44,891 nt of DNA, from NCBI GenBank assembly GCA_964594235.1, contig CAZQMF010000008.1, positions 1-44,891 of the forward strand, read 5' to 3'. Both the position numbers and the translations under genes were made by a program. This DNA is from CAYLHS01 sp964594235 (lineage in GTDB: Bacteria > Actinomycetota > Acidimicrobiia > Spongiisociales > UBA4744). Below, one piece after another: positions 33,632 to 41,555 of the stretch. Position 1 is the stretch's first letter, and each line of letters begins with the position of its first letter. The notes under the pieces were generated by a model. The model saw nothing but the letters and a program-made list of their open reading frames with translations, did not search any database and was not told the DNA's origin.

Positions 33632-34099
33632 TCAGCGCTCGATGACTCGTACGGTGCCGCCGGCGGCCTCGATCTTGGAAATCGCGGTTTGACTGAAGGC
33701 GTGGGCCTGCACCGTCAGCGCCTTGCTGAGGGCCCCTTCGCCGAGCACCTTCACCCGCCCACGTTTCTTGATCATGCCACGTGCACGCAGCTCGTCGGGC
33801 GTGACGGTCGTGCCCTTTGTGAACGCCTCGAGCGCCTCCACGTTGACCAGCGCGAAGTACTCCTTGTTCGGGTTCTTGAAGCCGCGCAACTTGGGGAGTC
33901 TGCGCGTCAGCGGCATCTGCCCACCTTCAAACCCGATCCGCAGCTTGCTACGGGCCTTCAGACCTTTGGTCCCGCGTCCTGCCGTCTTCCCGCGGCGCCC
34001 CGACTCGCCCCTACCGACGCGGCGCTTCGGCTGCTTGGACCCGGGAGCAGGTCGCAGGTGGTGGAGTTGAAGTTTCGTGATCTTCTCTTCGTCAGCCAT
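33632..34099 (-). CDS. rplO: Ribosomal protein uL15
   Basis: 155 aa. LHHLRPAPGSKQPKRRVGRGESGRRGKTAGRGTKG and GFEGGQMPLTRRLPKLRGF are the family's glycine/arginine-rich landmarks. The start at 34099 gives normal length; the frame is open to 34270 but those residues do not resemble L15. Confidence 0.98.
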   Translation of the reverse strand: MADEEKITKLQLHHLRPAPGSKQPKRRVGRGESGRRGKTAGRGTKGLKARSKLRIGFEGGQMPLTRRLPKLRGFKNPNKEYFALVNVEALEAFTKGTTVTPDELRARGMIKKRGRVKVLGEGALSKALTVQAHAFSQTAISKIEAAGGTVRVIER

Positions 34100-34145
34100 T
34101 ATCAGTCTCCAGTCTCGGCTTGCGTCGCTTTGCCGGGACTTCCTC

Positions 34146-34328
34146 CTACTTGCTCTCTTCCACCTCGACGAGATGCCGCACCTTGTGCAACATACCGCGC
34201 ACATCCGGGGTGTCGTTGTGCTGAACCGTCTGATGCATGCGCCGCAACCCCAGGCTGCGAAGTGTCGCACGGTTCTTCGGCTTCTGTCCTATCGGGCTCT
34301 TCACGAGCGTCACATTGAGTTTCGTCAT
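34146..34328 (-). CDS. rpmD: Ribosomal protein uL30
   Basis: 60 aa. KLNVTLVKSPIGQKPKNRATLRSLGLRRMHQTVQHNDTPDVRGMLHKVRHLV spans the whole ferredoxin-like fold. ATG overlaps the rpsE stop as ATGA. About 46 nt separate it from rplO. Confidence 0.98.
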   Translation of the reverse strand: MTKLNVTLVKSPIGQKPKNRATLRSLGLRRMHQTVQHNDTPDVRGMLHKVRHLVEVEESK

Positions 34329-34876
34329 ACTGCACCCCCGGCCTTCCTGAGTTCGGCCGTCCGGTACGCTGCCAGCAGTCCAGGGGGAGCGATGTCCTCG
34401 GGTCGCTTGCCGCGGGCGGCGGCGACCTCCTCCGGCCGCATCTGGGAGAGCAGTCCGTTCATCGTCGCCTTGGCGACGTTGAGGTGTGTCGGAGATCCGA
34501 GAGCCTTGGCCAGGGCGTCCTTGACGCCGGCCGCCTCGAGCACCTGGCGGACGGCCCCACCGGCGATGACCCCGGTGCCGGGCGACGCGGGCTTGAGGAG
34601 CACCCTCGATGCGCCGTGGACTCCGGTCACTTCGTGGATCAGGGTGGTCCCCGCCATCGGGATCGCGACCATGGCCTTGCGCGCCTCCTCGATCCCTTTC
34701 TGGATCGCTGCCGGCACTTCCTTGGCTTTTCCATAGCCGATGCCAACGTTGCCGCGGCCGTCTCCGACGACGACGAGCGCCGTGAACGAGAACCTCCGGC
34801 CACCCTTGACCACCTTGGCGACCCGGTTGATCTGTACCACTCGCTCGTCGAGTTGCTGCTGCACTTCCGCCATCAT
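34325..34876 (-). CDS. rpsE: Ribosomal protein uS5
   Basis: 183 aa. KGGRRFSFTALVVVGDGRGNVGIGYGKAKEVPAAI (double-stranded-RNA-binding-like domain) and the C-terminal ALGSPTHLNVAKATMNGL block are conserved. The protein helps proofreading at the decoding centre. Confidence 0.98.
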   Translation of the reverse strand: MMAEVQQQLDERVVQINRVAKVVKGGRRFSFTALVVVGDGRGNVGIGYGKAKEVPAAIQKGIEEARKAMVAIPMAGTTLIHEVTGVHGASRVLLKPASPGTGVIAGGAVRQVLEAAGVKDALAKALGSPTHLNVAKATMNGLLSQMRPEEVAAARGKRPEDIAPPGLLAAYRTAELRKAGGAV

Positions 34877-34882
34877 CCGCTC

Positions 34883-35236
34883 CTAGAACTTGAGTCCGGC
34901 TTCCCTAGCCGCGTCCGCCAATGCCTTCACACGACCATGGAAGGCGTACCCGCCGCGATCGAATACCACGTCGGTCACCTTCGCTTCGCCGGCTCGCTGG
35001 GCGAGCAGTGTGCCCACCGAAGCAGCGGTCTCCCTGGTCAGAGTCTTGTCACGCAACGCCTTCTCCTGCGACGAGGCGGCCGCGAGGGTGCGTCCTGCGT
35101 CGTCGTCGATCAGCTGCGCGTAGATGTACCGGTTGCTGCGGAACACGACCAGGCGTGGCCGGTCAACCGTCCCATTCAGCGTCTTGCGGACGCGTCGATG
35201 GCGGCGTTGACGTGCGTCTTCTCGTGAACCTCTCAT
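34883..35236 (-). CDS. rplR: Ribosomal protein uL18
   Basis: 117 aa, 5S rRNA binder. RHRRVRKTLNGTVDRPRLVVFRSNRYIYAQLIDDD and DVVFDRGGYAFHGRVKALADAAREAGLKF are diagnostic. The ATG overlaps the rplF stop. Confidence 0.98.
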   Translation of the reverse strand: MRGSREDARQRRHRRVRKTLNGTVDRPRLVVFRSNRYIYAQLIDDDAGRTLAAASSQEKALRDKTLTRETAASVGTLLAQRAGEAKVTDVVFDRGGYAFHGRVKALADAAREAGLKF

Positions 35237-35775
35237 CGGGCAACTCCTGCCTTGCCGGCCTTCCTTCGTACGTACTCGTCGACGTACCTGATTCCCTTGC
35301 CCTTGTAGGGCTCGGGAGGCCGAACCTTGCGAACGTCGGCGGCCACCTGGCCGACGAGCTCCTTGTCTATGCCCGACACGACCACGTGTGTCGGGTTCGG
35401 AACCTCGAACGAGATCCCCTTCGGCGCTTCGATCTTCACAGGATGGCTGAATCCGACCTGCAGTTCGAGAGCACTCCCTTGCAGATTGGCACGGTACCCG
35501 ACACCGACGATGGAGAGCTCCTTGCGGAAGCCGTCCTTGACACCCACGACCATGTTGGCCAGCAGCGCTCTGCTGAGGCCATGCAGCGCCCTCGACTCCC
35601 GCTGGTCGTCGAAGCGTTCAACCGTCGCAACGCCACTCTCGACGCTGATGCGCACCCTGTCGCTGAACGTTCGCTCCAGCGATCCCCTGGGGCCCTTCAC
35701 GGACACGTCCTGACCACGCACGGTCACATCGACGCCGGATGGAATCTGAATCGGGGCTTTGCCGACGCGACTCAT
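35233..35775 (-). CDS. rplF: Ribosomal protein uL6
   Basis: 180 aa, two tandem L6 folds near the factor-binding site. MSRVGKAPIQIPSGVDVTV and the C-terminal PEPYKGKGIRYVDEYVRRKAGKAG are classic. ATG 35775 was chosen over an in-frame codon at 35940 that would reach into rpsH. Confidence 0.98.
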   Translation of the reverse strand: MSRVGKAPIQIPSGVDVTVRGQDVSVKGPRGSLERTFSDRVRISVESGVATVERFDDQRESRALHGLSRALLANMVVGVKDGFRKELSIVGVGYRANLQGSALELQVGFSHPVKIEAPKGISFEVPNPTHVVVSGIDKELVGQVAADVRKVRPPEPYKGKGIRYVDEYVRRKAGKAGVAR

Positions 35776-35776
35776 G

Positions 35777-36172
35777 TCACCACACCTCACACATGATCTC
35801 GCCACCCAGGCGGCGTCGACGCGCCTCCCGGTCCGGCAGTAGGCCCTGCGAGGTCGAAACGACCAGCACACCGAGCCCCCCGTGCGACCGCGGGAGGTCG
35901 CCAGCACCGCGATAGACGCGTCGTCCTGGCTTTGACACACGCCGAATGCCGTTGATCACCGGGGTGCGGTTTGCTCCATACTTGAGATGGAGCGCGAGTT
36001 CCCTCTTGACACCCTCCTGCCGCGTCTCGAACCCCTCGATGAACCCCTCGGAGGCCAGAATGCCTGCCACCTGTTCCTTGAGCTTCGAAGACGGCAGCGA
36101 CACCTCGGGCTTGCCGGACTGTCCCGCGTTGCGAATCCTCGTGAGCATGTCGGCGATGGGATCGGTCATCAT
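35777..36172 (-). CDS. rpsH: Ribosomal protein uS8
   Basis: 131 aa from the first of two adjacent ATGs (36172 and 36169; either may be used). TDPIADMLTRIRNAGQSGKPEV and the C-terminal LGVLVVSTSQGLLPDREARRRRLGGEIMCEVW are invariant blocks. A central 16S binder and, in E. coli, the spc operon repressor. Confidence 0.98.
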   Translation of the reverse strand: MMTDPIADMLTRIRNAGQSGKPEVSLPSSKLKEQVAGILASEGFIEGFETRQEGVKRELALHLKYGANRTPVINGIRRVSKPGRRVYRGAGDLPRSHGGLGVLVVSTSQGLLPDREARRRRLGGEIMCEVW

Positions 36173-36174
36173 GA

Positions 36175-36360
36175 CTACCACGAGGCCTTTCTCACACCGG
36201 GCAGCTCGCCCTTGGACGCGAGCTCTCGTACGCAAATCCTGCACATGCCGAAGTCGCGCATGTATGCACGCGGACGGCCGCATCTACGGCACCGGTTGTA
36301 TCCCCGGACCTTGAACTTCGGCTTTCTCTTCGACTTGGCAATCAGACTCTTCTTGGCCAT
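36175..36360 (-). CDS. rpsN: Ribosomal protein uS14, zinc-binding type Z
   Basis: 61 aa. AKKSLIAKSKRKPKFKVRGYNRC precedes the CRRC and CRIC pairs that coordinate zinc. The short type-Z form is used here rather than the ~100-aa zinc-free paralogue that many actinobacteria keep elsewhere. Confidence 0.98.
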   Translation of the reverse strand: MAKKSLIAKSKRKPKFKVRGYNRCRRCGRPRAYMRDFGMCRICVRELASKGELPGVRKASW

Positions 36361-36367
36361 GCGCTCC

Positions 36368-36925
36368 TCACACCCTCGCGTCCTGTCGACGGAACGGGAA
36401 CCCGAAAGCATCGAGGAGCGCCCGCGCGTCTTGATTCGTCTCTGCAGTCGTGCAGATCGTGATGTCCATTCCCCGAATGTTCGACACCTTGTCGTAGTCG
36501 ATTTCCGGGAAGATCAGCTGTTCGGTCACACCGAACGAGTAGTTGCCGCGCCCATCGAACGACTTCGGGCTGAGACCCCGGAAGTCGCGGATCCTTGGAA
36601 TGGCGACCGCGATGAGCCGGTCGAGGAACTCCCACATCCGGTCACCTCGGAGTGTCACCGAGGCGCCGACAGGCATGCCCTGGCGGATCTTGAAGCCGGC
36701 GATCGACTTCTTCGCGCGGTTGAGACGAGGCTTCTGACCGGTGATGAGCCCGAGCTCCTCCATGGCCGAATCGACCTGTTTGGCATCCACGGCGCCCTCG
36801 CCAACACCCATGTTCACAACGATCTTCGTGAACTTCGGGACCCGCATCGGGTTCACCGTGCCGAGCTGCTTCTCGAGAGCGGGTACGACGTCGTTGAGGT
36901 ACCTGTCTTTCAGGCGGGGACTCAC
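36368..36925 (-). CDS. rplE: Ribosomal protein uL5
   Basis: 185 aa, 5S rRNA-binding. NPMRVPKFTKIVVNMGVGEG, LRGDRMWEFLDRLIAVAIPRIRDFRG and the C-terminal MDITICTTAETNQDARALLDAFGFPF are characteristic. Overlaps rplX as ATGA. Confidence 0.98.
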   Translation of the reverse strand: MSPRLKDRYLNDVVPALEKQLGTVNPMRVPKFTKIVVNMGVGEGAVDAKQVDSAMEELGLITGQKPRLNRAKKSIAGFKIRQGMPVGASVTLRGDRMWEFLDRLIAVAIPRIRDFRGLSPKSFDGRGNYSFGVTEQLIFPEIDYDKVSNIRGMDITICTTAETNQDARALLDAFGFPFRRQDARV

Positions 36926-37227
36926 AACTCACCTCCGCACTTGACGCACACCCGGTACTTGATGCCATCGTCGTCGACCTTGTAGCCGATCCGCGTCGGT
37001 CCGCAGTCCTCGCAGAGGATCATCACGTTCGAGGCATCGATCGGCATGTCCTTGTCGATGATGCCGCCCTGCATCGTCTGGCCCTGCGGTCGCTGGTGCT
37101 TGCGCGCGGTGTTCACGCCCTCGACGATCACCTTGTTCTTCTTGGTGATGACGCGGGCGACGCGGCCTTCTACACCGGCGTCCTTGCCGGTGATGACCTT
37201 CACCTTGTCACCTTGTCGCAATCGCAT
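36922..37227 (-). CDS. rplX: Ribosomal protein uL24 with C-terminal zinc-ribbon motif
   Basis: 101 aa. The KOW motif DKVKVITGKDAGVEGRVARV is followed by INTARKHQRP-like GVNTARKHQRPQGQ. The C-terminus holds two CxxC pairs (ILCEDCG and VCVKCGG), predicting zinc binding, as in a subset of bacterial L24. ATG 37227 overlaps the rplN stop. Confidence 0.97.
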   Translation of the reverse strand: MRLRQGDKVKVITGKDAGVEGRVARVITKKNKVIVEGVNTARKHQRPQGQTMQGGIIDKDMPIDASNVMILCEDCGPTRIGYKVDDDGIKYRVCVKCGGEL

Positions 37228-37595
37228 CACAGCACCTCCGGTGCCAGTGAGATGATCCTCATGAATCGTTTGTCGCGCAGTTCCCTTGCGACGGGTCCGA
37301 AGATGCGCGTCCCACGGGGCTGGCTGTTGTTGTCGATGATGACGCACGCGTTGTCGTCGAAACGGATGTAGGTGCCGTCCTTGCGCCGGTAGCCTTTGGA
37401 GGTCCTGACGACAACCGCCTTCACGACCTCGCCTCGCTTCACCGTCCCGCCTGGAATGGCGTCCTTGACGGTGCCGACGATCGTATCACCGAGGCCCGCG
37501 TAGCGGCGAGTCGAACCGCCCAACACGCGGATGCACAACACCTCCTTTGCGCCACTGTTGTCGGCGACACGCAATCTGCTCTCTTGCTGGATCAT
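37227..37595 (-). CDS. rplN: Ribosomal protein uL14
   Basis: 122 aa. MIQQESRLRVADNSGAKEVLCIRVLGG starts the chain, and the IIDNNSQPRGTRIFGPVARELRD block is conserved. The extended upstream frame to 37868 is rpsQ and rpmC in another frame. Start overlaps the rpsQ stop as ATGA. Confidence 0.98.
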   Translation of the reverse strand: MIQQESRLRVADNSGAKEVLCIRVLGGSTRRYAGLGDTIVGTVKDAIPGGTVKRGEVVKAVVVRTSKGYRRKDGTYIRFDDNACVIIDNNSQPRGTRIFGPVARELRDKRFMRIISLAPEVL

Positions 37596-37852
37596 CTCGC
37601 GCGCTCCAGGATCTCGACGACCCGCCACCGCTTCGTCTTTGACAGCGGCCGTGTCTCCATGATGCGTACCGTGTCGCCATTGCGGGCATCGTTGCCTTCG
37701 TTGTGAACGTGGTACCGCTTGCGGCGCCGAACGATCTTGTTGTAGCGGGGGTGGCGGATCTGCTGTTGGACCTCTACGGTCACGGTCTGGTCTCTGCCAT
37801 CGGAGACGACCACGCCGACACGCGACTTCCGCCGTGCTCGATCCTCCATCAC
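37592..37852 (-). CDS. rpsQ: Ribosomal protein uS17
   Basis: 86 aa OB-fold. RKSRVGVVVSDGRDQTVTVEVQ and MHNEGNDARNGDTVRI-like HVHNEGNDARNGDTVRIMETRPLSKTKRWRVVEI are diagnostic. Begins with MMEDRARRKS and overlaps rpmC as ATGA. Confidence 0.98.
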   Translation of the reverse strand: MMEDRARRKSRVGVVVSDGRDQTVTVEVQQQIRHPRYNKIVRRRKRYHVHNEGNDARNGDTVRIMETRPLSKTKRWRVVEILERAR

Positions 37853-38064
37853 TCACCCTCCTGATCAAGCCACGCCTGGATCTCCTGCTCTCGTATGACG
37901 GTCAGGATCCGAGCAACGTCTTTCCGTACCTCACGGATCCGTGAGGCATCATCGAGCTGATTCGTCGCCAGCTGGAACCGCAGGTTGAACAACTCGGCCT
38001 TGGTCTCCGCGAGTTTGTCGTGCAGTTCGTCCGCGGTCAGCTCACGCAAGTCGAACGCTTTCAC
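37849..38064 (-). CDS. rpmC: Ribosomal protein uL29
   Basis: 71 aa helical hairpin near the tunnel exit. LRELTADELHDKLAETKAELFNLRFQLATNQLDDASRIREVRKDVARILTV covers the family signature. Overlaps rplP as ATGA. Confidence 0.98.
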   Translation of the reverse strand: MKAFDLRELTADELHDKLAETKAELFNLRFQLATNQLDDASRIREVRKDVARILTVIREQEIQAWLDQEGE

Positions 38065-38474
38065 GTGTCCTCCCGTGTCACGAACTTGGTCTTGACGGGC
38101 AGTTTGTGGCCGGCTCGGCGCATGGCCTCGCGTGCCAGGTCTTCGGTCACTCCCGAGAGCTCGAACATCACCCGTCCGGGCTTGACGACCGCGACCCAGA
38201 ACTCGGGGCTGCCCTTCCCCGACCCCATGCGGGTCTCGGCCGGCTTCTGCGTCACCGGCTTGTCAGGGAAGATCGTGATCCACACCTTCCCACCACGACG
38301 GATCGTTCGGTTGATAGCGACACGAGCAGATTCGATTTGACGAGCGGTGACCCATGCTGCCTCGAGTGATTTCAATCCGTAGTCGCCGAACACCACCGAT
38401 GTTCCGCCCTTGGCGGTGCCGGTCCGGCGCCCACGATGGACCTTGCGATACTTGGTTCGCTTCGGCATCAACAT
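38061..38474 (-). CDS. rplP: Ribosomal protein uL16
   Basis: 137 aa, contacts the A-site tRNA elbow. MLMPKRTKYRKVHRGRRTGTAKGG and RMGSGKGSPEFWVAVVKPGRVMFELSGV are canonical. It starts 3 nt after the rpsC stop. Confidence 0.98.
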   Translation of the reverse strand: MLMPKRTKYRKVHRGRRTGTAKGGTSVVFGDYGLKSLEAAWVTARQIESARVAINRTIRRGGKVWITIFPDKPVTQKPAETRMGSGKGSPEFWVAVVKPGRVMFELSGVTEDLAREAMRRAGHKLPVKTKFVTREDT

Positions 38475-38477
38475 GGG

Positions 38478-39806
38478 CTACTCGCCTTCCTTCGCATCAT
38501 CAACGGCGTCGTCGACCGTTGCTCCCGCGACGTCCTCGGCGACTTCGGGCGCCTCAGCAACAGCCTCTTCAACCTCAACGGCTTCAGACGACTCGCCAAC
38601 AGCCTCTTCCACGACTTCAGGCGTCTCAGCAACGACCTCTTCAACCTCAACGGCTTCAGACGACTCGCCAACAGCCTCTTCCACGACTTCAGGCGTCTCA
38701 GCAACGACCTCTTCAACCTCAACGGCTTCAGACGACTCGCCAACAGCCTCTTCCACGACTTCAGGCGTCTCAGCAACGACCTCTTCAACCTCAACGGCTT
38801 CAGACGACTCGCCAACAGCCTCTTCCACGACTTCAGGCGTCTCAGCGACGATCTCTTCAGTCTCGGTGGCTGCGACTGCTTCGATCGCCTCCGTGTCCTC
38901 GACGCCGTCGACCGGCGCCTCCGTGTCCGCGAGATCCTCGTAGTAGGCGTCCTCTGCCTCTTTGCTCGAGAGTGTGCGGGGTTCGTCGGCAGGACGTTTT
39001 CCCTCTCTGCGCTTGCCGCCACCCTCGACAATTCGGCGGCCGCCGCCGGCCTCGATGACGCGGCGCTTGGGCTTGCCTGCGACCGCTTCTTCTGCCCTCG
39101 CCTTGGCGGGTGCAACACGGCTGGGCTTGCCTGAAGCCATCGCGATCTCGGCGGCGAGCTTCTCCCGGGTCGCCTTCAGAGAAGCGACCAGGTCACCCTT
39201 GTATGTCCACACCTTCACACCGATCGCACCGACGGTCGTACGCGCGGTCGCGGTCCCGTAGTCGATATCCGCCCGCAACGTATGGAGCGGCACCCGCCCC
39301 TCCCGGTACCATTCGCGCCGTCCCATGTCGGCTCCACCGAGACGGCCACTGCACTCGACGCGCACGCCCTGGACACCCGCCTTCATCGCGGCAGCCACAG
39401 TTCGCTTCATTGCCCTGCGGAATGACACGCGACCTTCGAGCTGATCGGCGACGCTTCGCGCGAGGAGCTGCGCGTCCTGGTCGGGGTCTCTGACCTCGAT
39501 CACGTTGTACTTGACCCTGCGTCCGGTCAGCGTTTCGAGCCCTTCCCTGATTCGCTCGGCCTCGGCACCACGGCGACCGATCACGACGCCTGGTCGAGCG
39601 GTGTGCACCTCGATGACGACCTTGTCTCGCGTACGCTCGATCTCCACGCGAGAAATCGCACCGCGTTTGAGTTCGGACGTGATGTAGTCGCGGATCTTCC
39701 AGTCCTCGTTCACGAGGTCGACGTAGTCCTTGTCGCTGTACCAATGCGACTTCCAGTCCGTCACCACGCCGAGGCGGAATGCGTAGGGATGTGTCTTCTG
39801 GCCCAT
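38478..39806 (-). CDS. rpsC: Ribosomal protein uS3 with long repetitive acidic C-terminal tail
   Basis: 442 aa against about 210-280 for most bacterial S3. Residues 1-~215 are a normal S3: MGQKTHPYAFRLGVVTDWKS, KH-type VVIGRRGAEAERIREGLE and RRAMKRTVAAAMKAGVQGVRVECSGRLGGA. A basic linker follows (about 220-275, KPKRRVIEAGGGRR). Then comes an acidic tail in which residues 317-412 are four tandem copies of a 24-residue unit (EEVVAETPEVVEEAVGESSE then AVEV), plus a degenerate fifth. The tail is about one-third Glu. ATG 39806 overlaps the rplV stop (TAATG). The frame continues unbroken, so the tail is part of S3. Confidence 0.95.
   Translation of the reverse strand: MGQKTHPYAFRLGVVTDWKSHWYSDKDYVDLVNEDWKIRDYITSELKRGAISRVEIERTRDKVVIEVHTARPGVVIGRRGAEAERIREGLETLTGRRVKYNVIEVRDPDQDAQLLARSVADQLEGRVSFRRAMKRTVAAAMKAGVQGVRVECSGRLGGADMGRREWYREGRVPLHTLRADIDYGTATARTTVGAIGVKVWTYKGDLVASLKATREKLAAEIAMASGKPSRVAPAKARAEEAVAGKPKRRVIEAGGGRRIVEGGGKRREGKRPADEPRTLSSKEAEDAYYEDLADTEAPVDGVEDTEAIEAVAATETEEIVAETPEVVEEAVGESSEAVEVEEVVAETPEVVEEAVGESSEAVEVEEVVAETPEVVEEAVGESSEAVEVEEVVAETPEVVEEAVGESSEAVEVEEAVAEAPEVAEDVAGATVDDAVDDAKEGE
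38571..38858 (-). repeat. Four 72-bp tandem repeats inside rpsC
   Basis: Copies start at 38571, 38643, 38715 and 38787 and are nearly identical at the DNA level, differing mainly in the last one. The period of 72 bp keeps the reading frame, so gain or loss of a copy changes tail length by 24 residues without breaking the gene. Confidence 0.92.
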
Positions 39807-40147
39807 TACGCCTCGCTCTCTTCTGACACGACGATGGTGATGTGGCTGGTCCGCTTGCGGATGCGCGTCGCACGACCCCTCGCCCGTGGACGCCAGCGCT
39901 TGAGGGTCGGACCCTCGTCCGCATACGCCTGGGCGACGAACAGCTCGTCGGCATCGAGCGCGTGGTTGTGCTCGGCGTTGGCAACCGCCGAATCGAGTAC
40001 CTTGCGCACGGTCGCCGCTGCCCTGCGATCTGTGAACGACAGCACGTGGCGCGCATCTTCGACCGGCAGTCCCCGGACGAGATCCAACACACGCCGCACC
40101 TTGTACGGCGACTGGCGGATGTACTTGGCTTGCGCTCGTACCCTCAT
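39806..40147 (-). CDS. rplV: Ribosomal protein uL22
   Basis: 113 aa, lines the exit tunnel. RVRAQAKYIRQSPYKVRRVLDLVRG and the beta-hairpin region PTLKRWRPRARGRATRIRKRTSHITIVV are typical. Overlaps rpsS as ATGA and rpsC as TAATG. Confidence 0.98.
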   Translation of the reverse strand: MRVRAQAKYIRQSPYKVRRVLDLVRGLPVEDARHVLSFTDRRAAATVRKVLDSAVANAEHNHALDADELFVAQAYADEGPTLKRWRPRARGRATRIRKRTSHITIVVSEESEA

Positions 40148-40428
40148 CGTCTACTCGCTGCTTTCTCGCGTGAACCGGCATGACCACGGAACGTTCTCGT
40201 GGGGGCGAACTCGCCCAACTTGTGGCCAACCATGGCCTCGGTCACATACACCGGTACGTGCTTGCGACCATCGTGCACCGCGATGGTGTGGCCCACCATC
40301 TCGGGGATGACGGTGGAACGCCGGCTCCAGGTCCGGATGACCCGCTTCTCACTCTTGCGATTGAGCTCCTCCACCTTCTTGAGGAGGTGCTCGTCGATGA
40401 AGGGACCTTTCTTCAGGCTCCTCGCCAT
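40144..40428 (-). CDS. rpsS: Ribosomal protein uS19
   Basis: 94 aa. MARSLKKGPFIDEHLLKKVE and GHTIAVHDGRKHVPVYVTEAMVGHKLGEFAPTRTFRGH are diagnostic. Three nt separate its start from the rplB stop. Confidence 0.99.
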   Translation of the reverse strand: MARSLKKGPFIDEHLLKKVEELNRKSEKRVIRTWSRRSTVIPEMVGHTIAVHDGRKHVPVYVTEAMVGHKLGEFAPTRTFRGHAGSREKAASRR

Positions 40429-40431
40429 CGT

Positions 40432-41265
40432 CTACCTCCGTCCTCTCCGTGATCGCCGTCGCACGATGTCTCGGTTGCTTGCCTTGTTCTTCTTGCGGGT
40501 TCTGCCCTCCGGCTTGCCCCATGGGCTCACCGGGTGACGTCCACCCGACGACCGGCCTTCACCCCCACCGAGGGGATGGTCGACCGGGTTCATCGCCACG
40601 CCGCGGCTTTGTGGCCGGACACCCTTCCATCGGGAACGTCCCGCCTTGCCACCCTTGACGAGCTCGGCCTCAGTGTTGCCAACCTGTCCCACCGTGGCAC
40701 GACAGTCGAGCGACACCATCCGCATCTCGCCTGAAGGGAGTCGCAGCAGCGCCCGGTCGCCCTCTTTGCTCATGAGCTGCACCGAGGCGCCTGCCGAGCG
40801 TGCCATCTTAGCCCCTCCTCCGGGGCGCATTTCTATCGCGTGCACGATCGTGCCTGCAGGGATATTGCGCAGCGGCAACGCGTTGCCGGGATTGATCTCG
40901 GCACCCGATCCGGACTCCAGTACCGACCCGACCTTCACACCGACGGGCGCGAGGATGTAGCGCTTCTCCCCATCGGCGTAGTGCAGCAGAGCGAGGCGTG
41001 CGTTCCGGTTCGGGTCGTACTCGATCGCCGCAACCTTCGCGGGGATTCCGTCCTTGGTCCTGCGGAAGTCGACAACCCTGTAGCGCCGCTTGTGACCGCC
41101 ACCCCGGTGACGCGATGTGATGCGACCGTGGGTGTTGCGTCCGCCCGTGCTGCTCTTCTTGTCGAGAAGCGACTTCTCCGGAGTCGATTTCGTGATGTCG
41201 GCGAAGTCGGAGACGGTGCGAAAACGCCTTCCGGGCGACGTCGGCTTCTGTTTCTTCGTTGCCAT
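40432..41265 (-). CDS. rplB: Ribosomal protein uL2
   Basis: 277 aa, needed for peptidyl transfer. GGRNTHGRITSRHRGGGHKRRYRVVDF, GRPGGGAKMARSAGASVQLM-like MRPGGGAKMARSAG and MNPVDHPLGGGEGRSSGGRHPVSPWGKP are hallmark stretches. Rich in Arg, Lys and Gly throughout. Confidence 0.99.
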   Translation of the reverse strand: MATKKQKPTSPGRRFRTVSDFADITKSTPEKSLLDKKSSTGGRNTHGRITSRHRGGGHKRRYRVVDFRRTKDGIPAKVAAIEYDPNRNARLALLHYADGEKRYILAPVGVKVGSVLESGSGAEINPGNALPLRNIPAGTIVHAIEMRPGGGAKMARSAGASVQLMSKEGDRALLRLPSGEMRMVSLDCRATVGQVGNTEAELVKGGKAGRSRWKGVRPQSRGVAMNPVDHPLGGGEGRSSGGRHPVSPWGKPEGRTRKKNKASNRDIVRRRSRRGRR

Positions 41266-41267
41266 CG

Positions 41268-41555
41268 CTACACCCCAAAGATGTCGATCGTGTCACCGGG
41301 CGCGAGCTTCACCAGCGCACGCTTTATGTCCTGACGCCGGCCGACCACCCAGCCGGTTCGCTTCTGCTTGCCGCGCTTGTTGAGGGTGTTGACCCGAAGC
41401 ACGGTGACGTCGAAGATCTCGGCGATCGCCTTGGCGATCTCTGTGCGATTCGCACGCCGAACGACGTCGAACGTGTACGTGTTGTGTTGCTCGATCAGGT
41501 CGTACGACTTCTCCGACACCACGGGGGTCAGGATCACGTCTCGTGGATCCTTCAT
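41268..41555 (-). CDS. rplW: Ribosomal protein uL23
   Basis: 95 aa, docking site at the tunnel exit for trigger factor and SRP. ILTPVVSEKSYDLIEQHNTYTFDV and the extended loop RVNTLNKRGKQKRTGWVVGRRQDIKRALV fit the family. ATG overlaps the rplD stop (TGATG). Confidence 0.98.
   Translation of the reverse strand: MKDPRDVILTPVVSEKSYDLIEQHNTYTFDVVRRANRTEIAKAIAEIFDVTVLRVNTLNKRGKQKRTGWVVGRRQDIKRALVKLAPGDTIDIFGV

Noticed and set aside
38510..38943. Ser/Thr-rich and Leu/Asn-rich repetitive proteins on the plus strand over rpsC
   Set aside because: They are antisense frames of the 72-bp repeats that encode the Glu-rich S3 tail; no promoter or ribosome site supports them.
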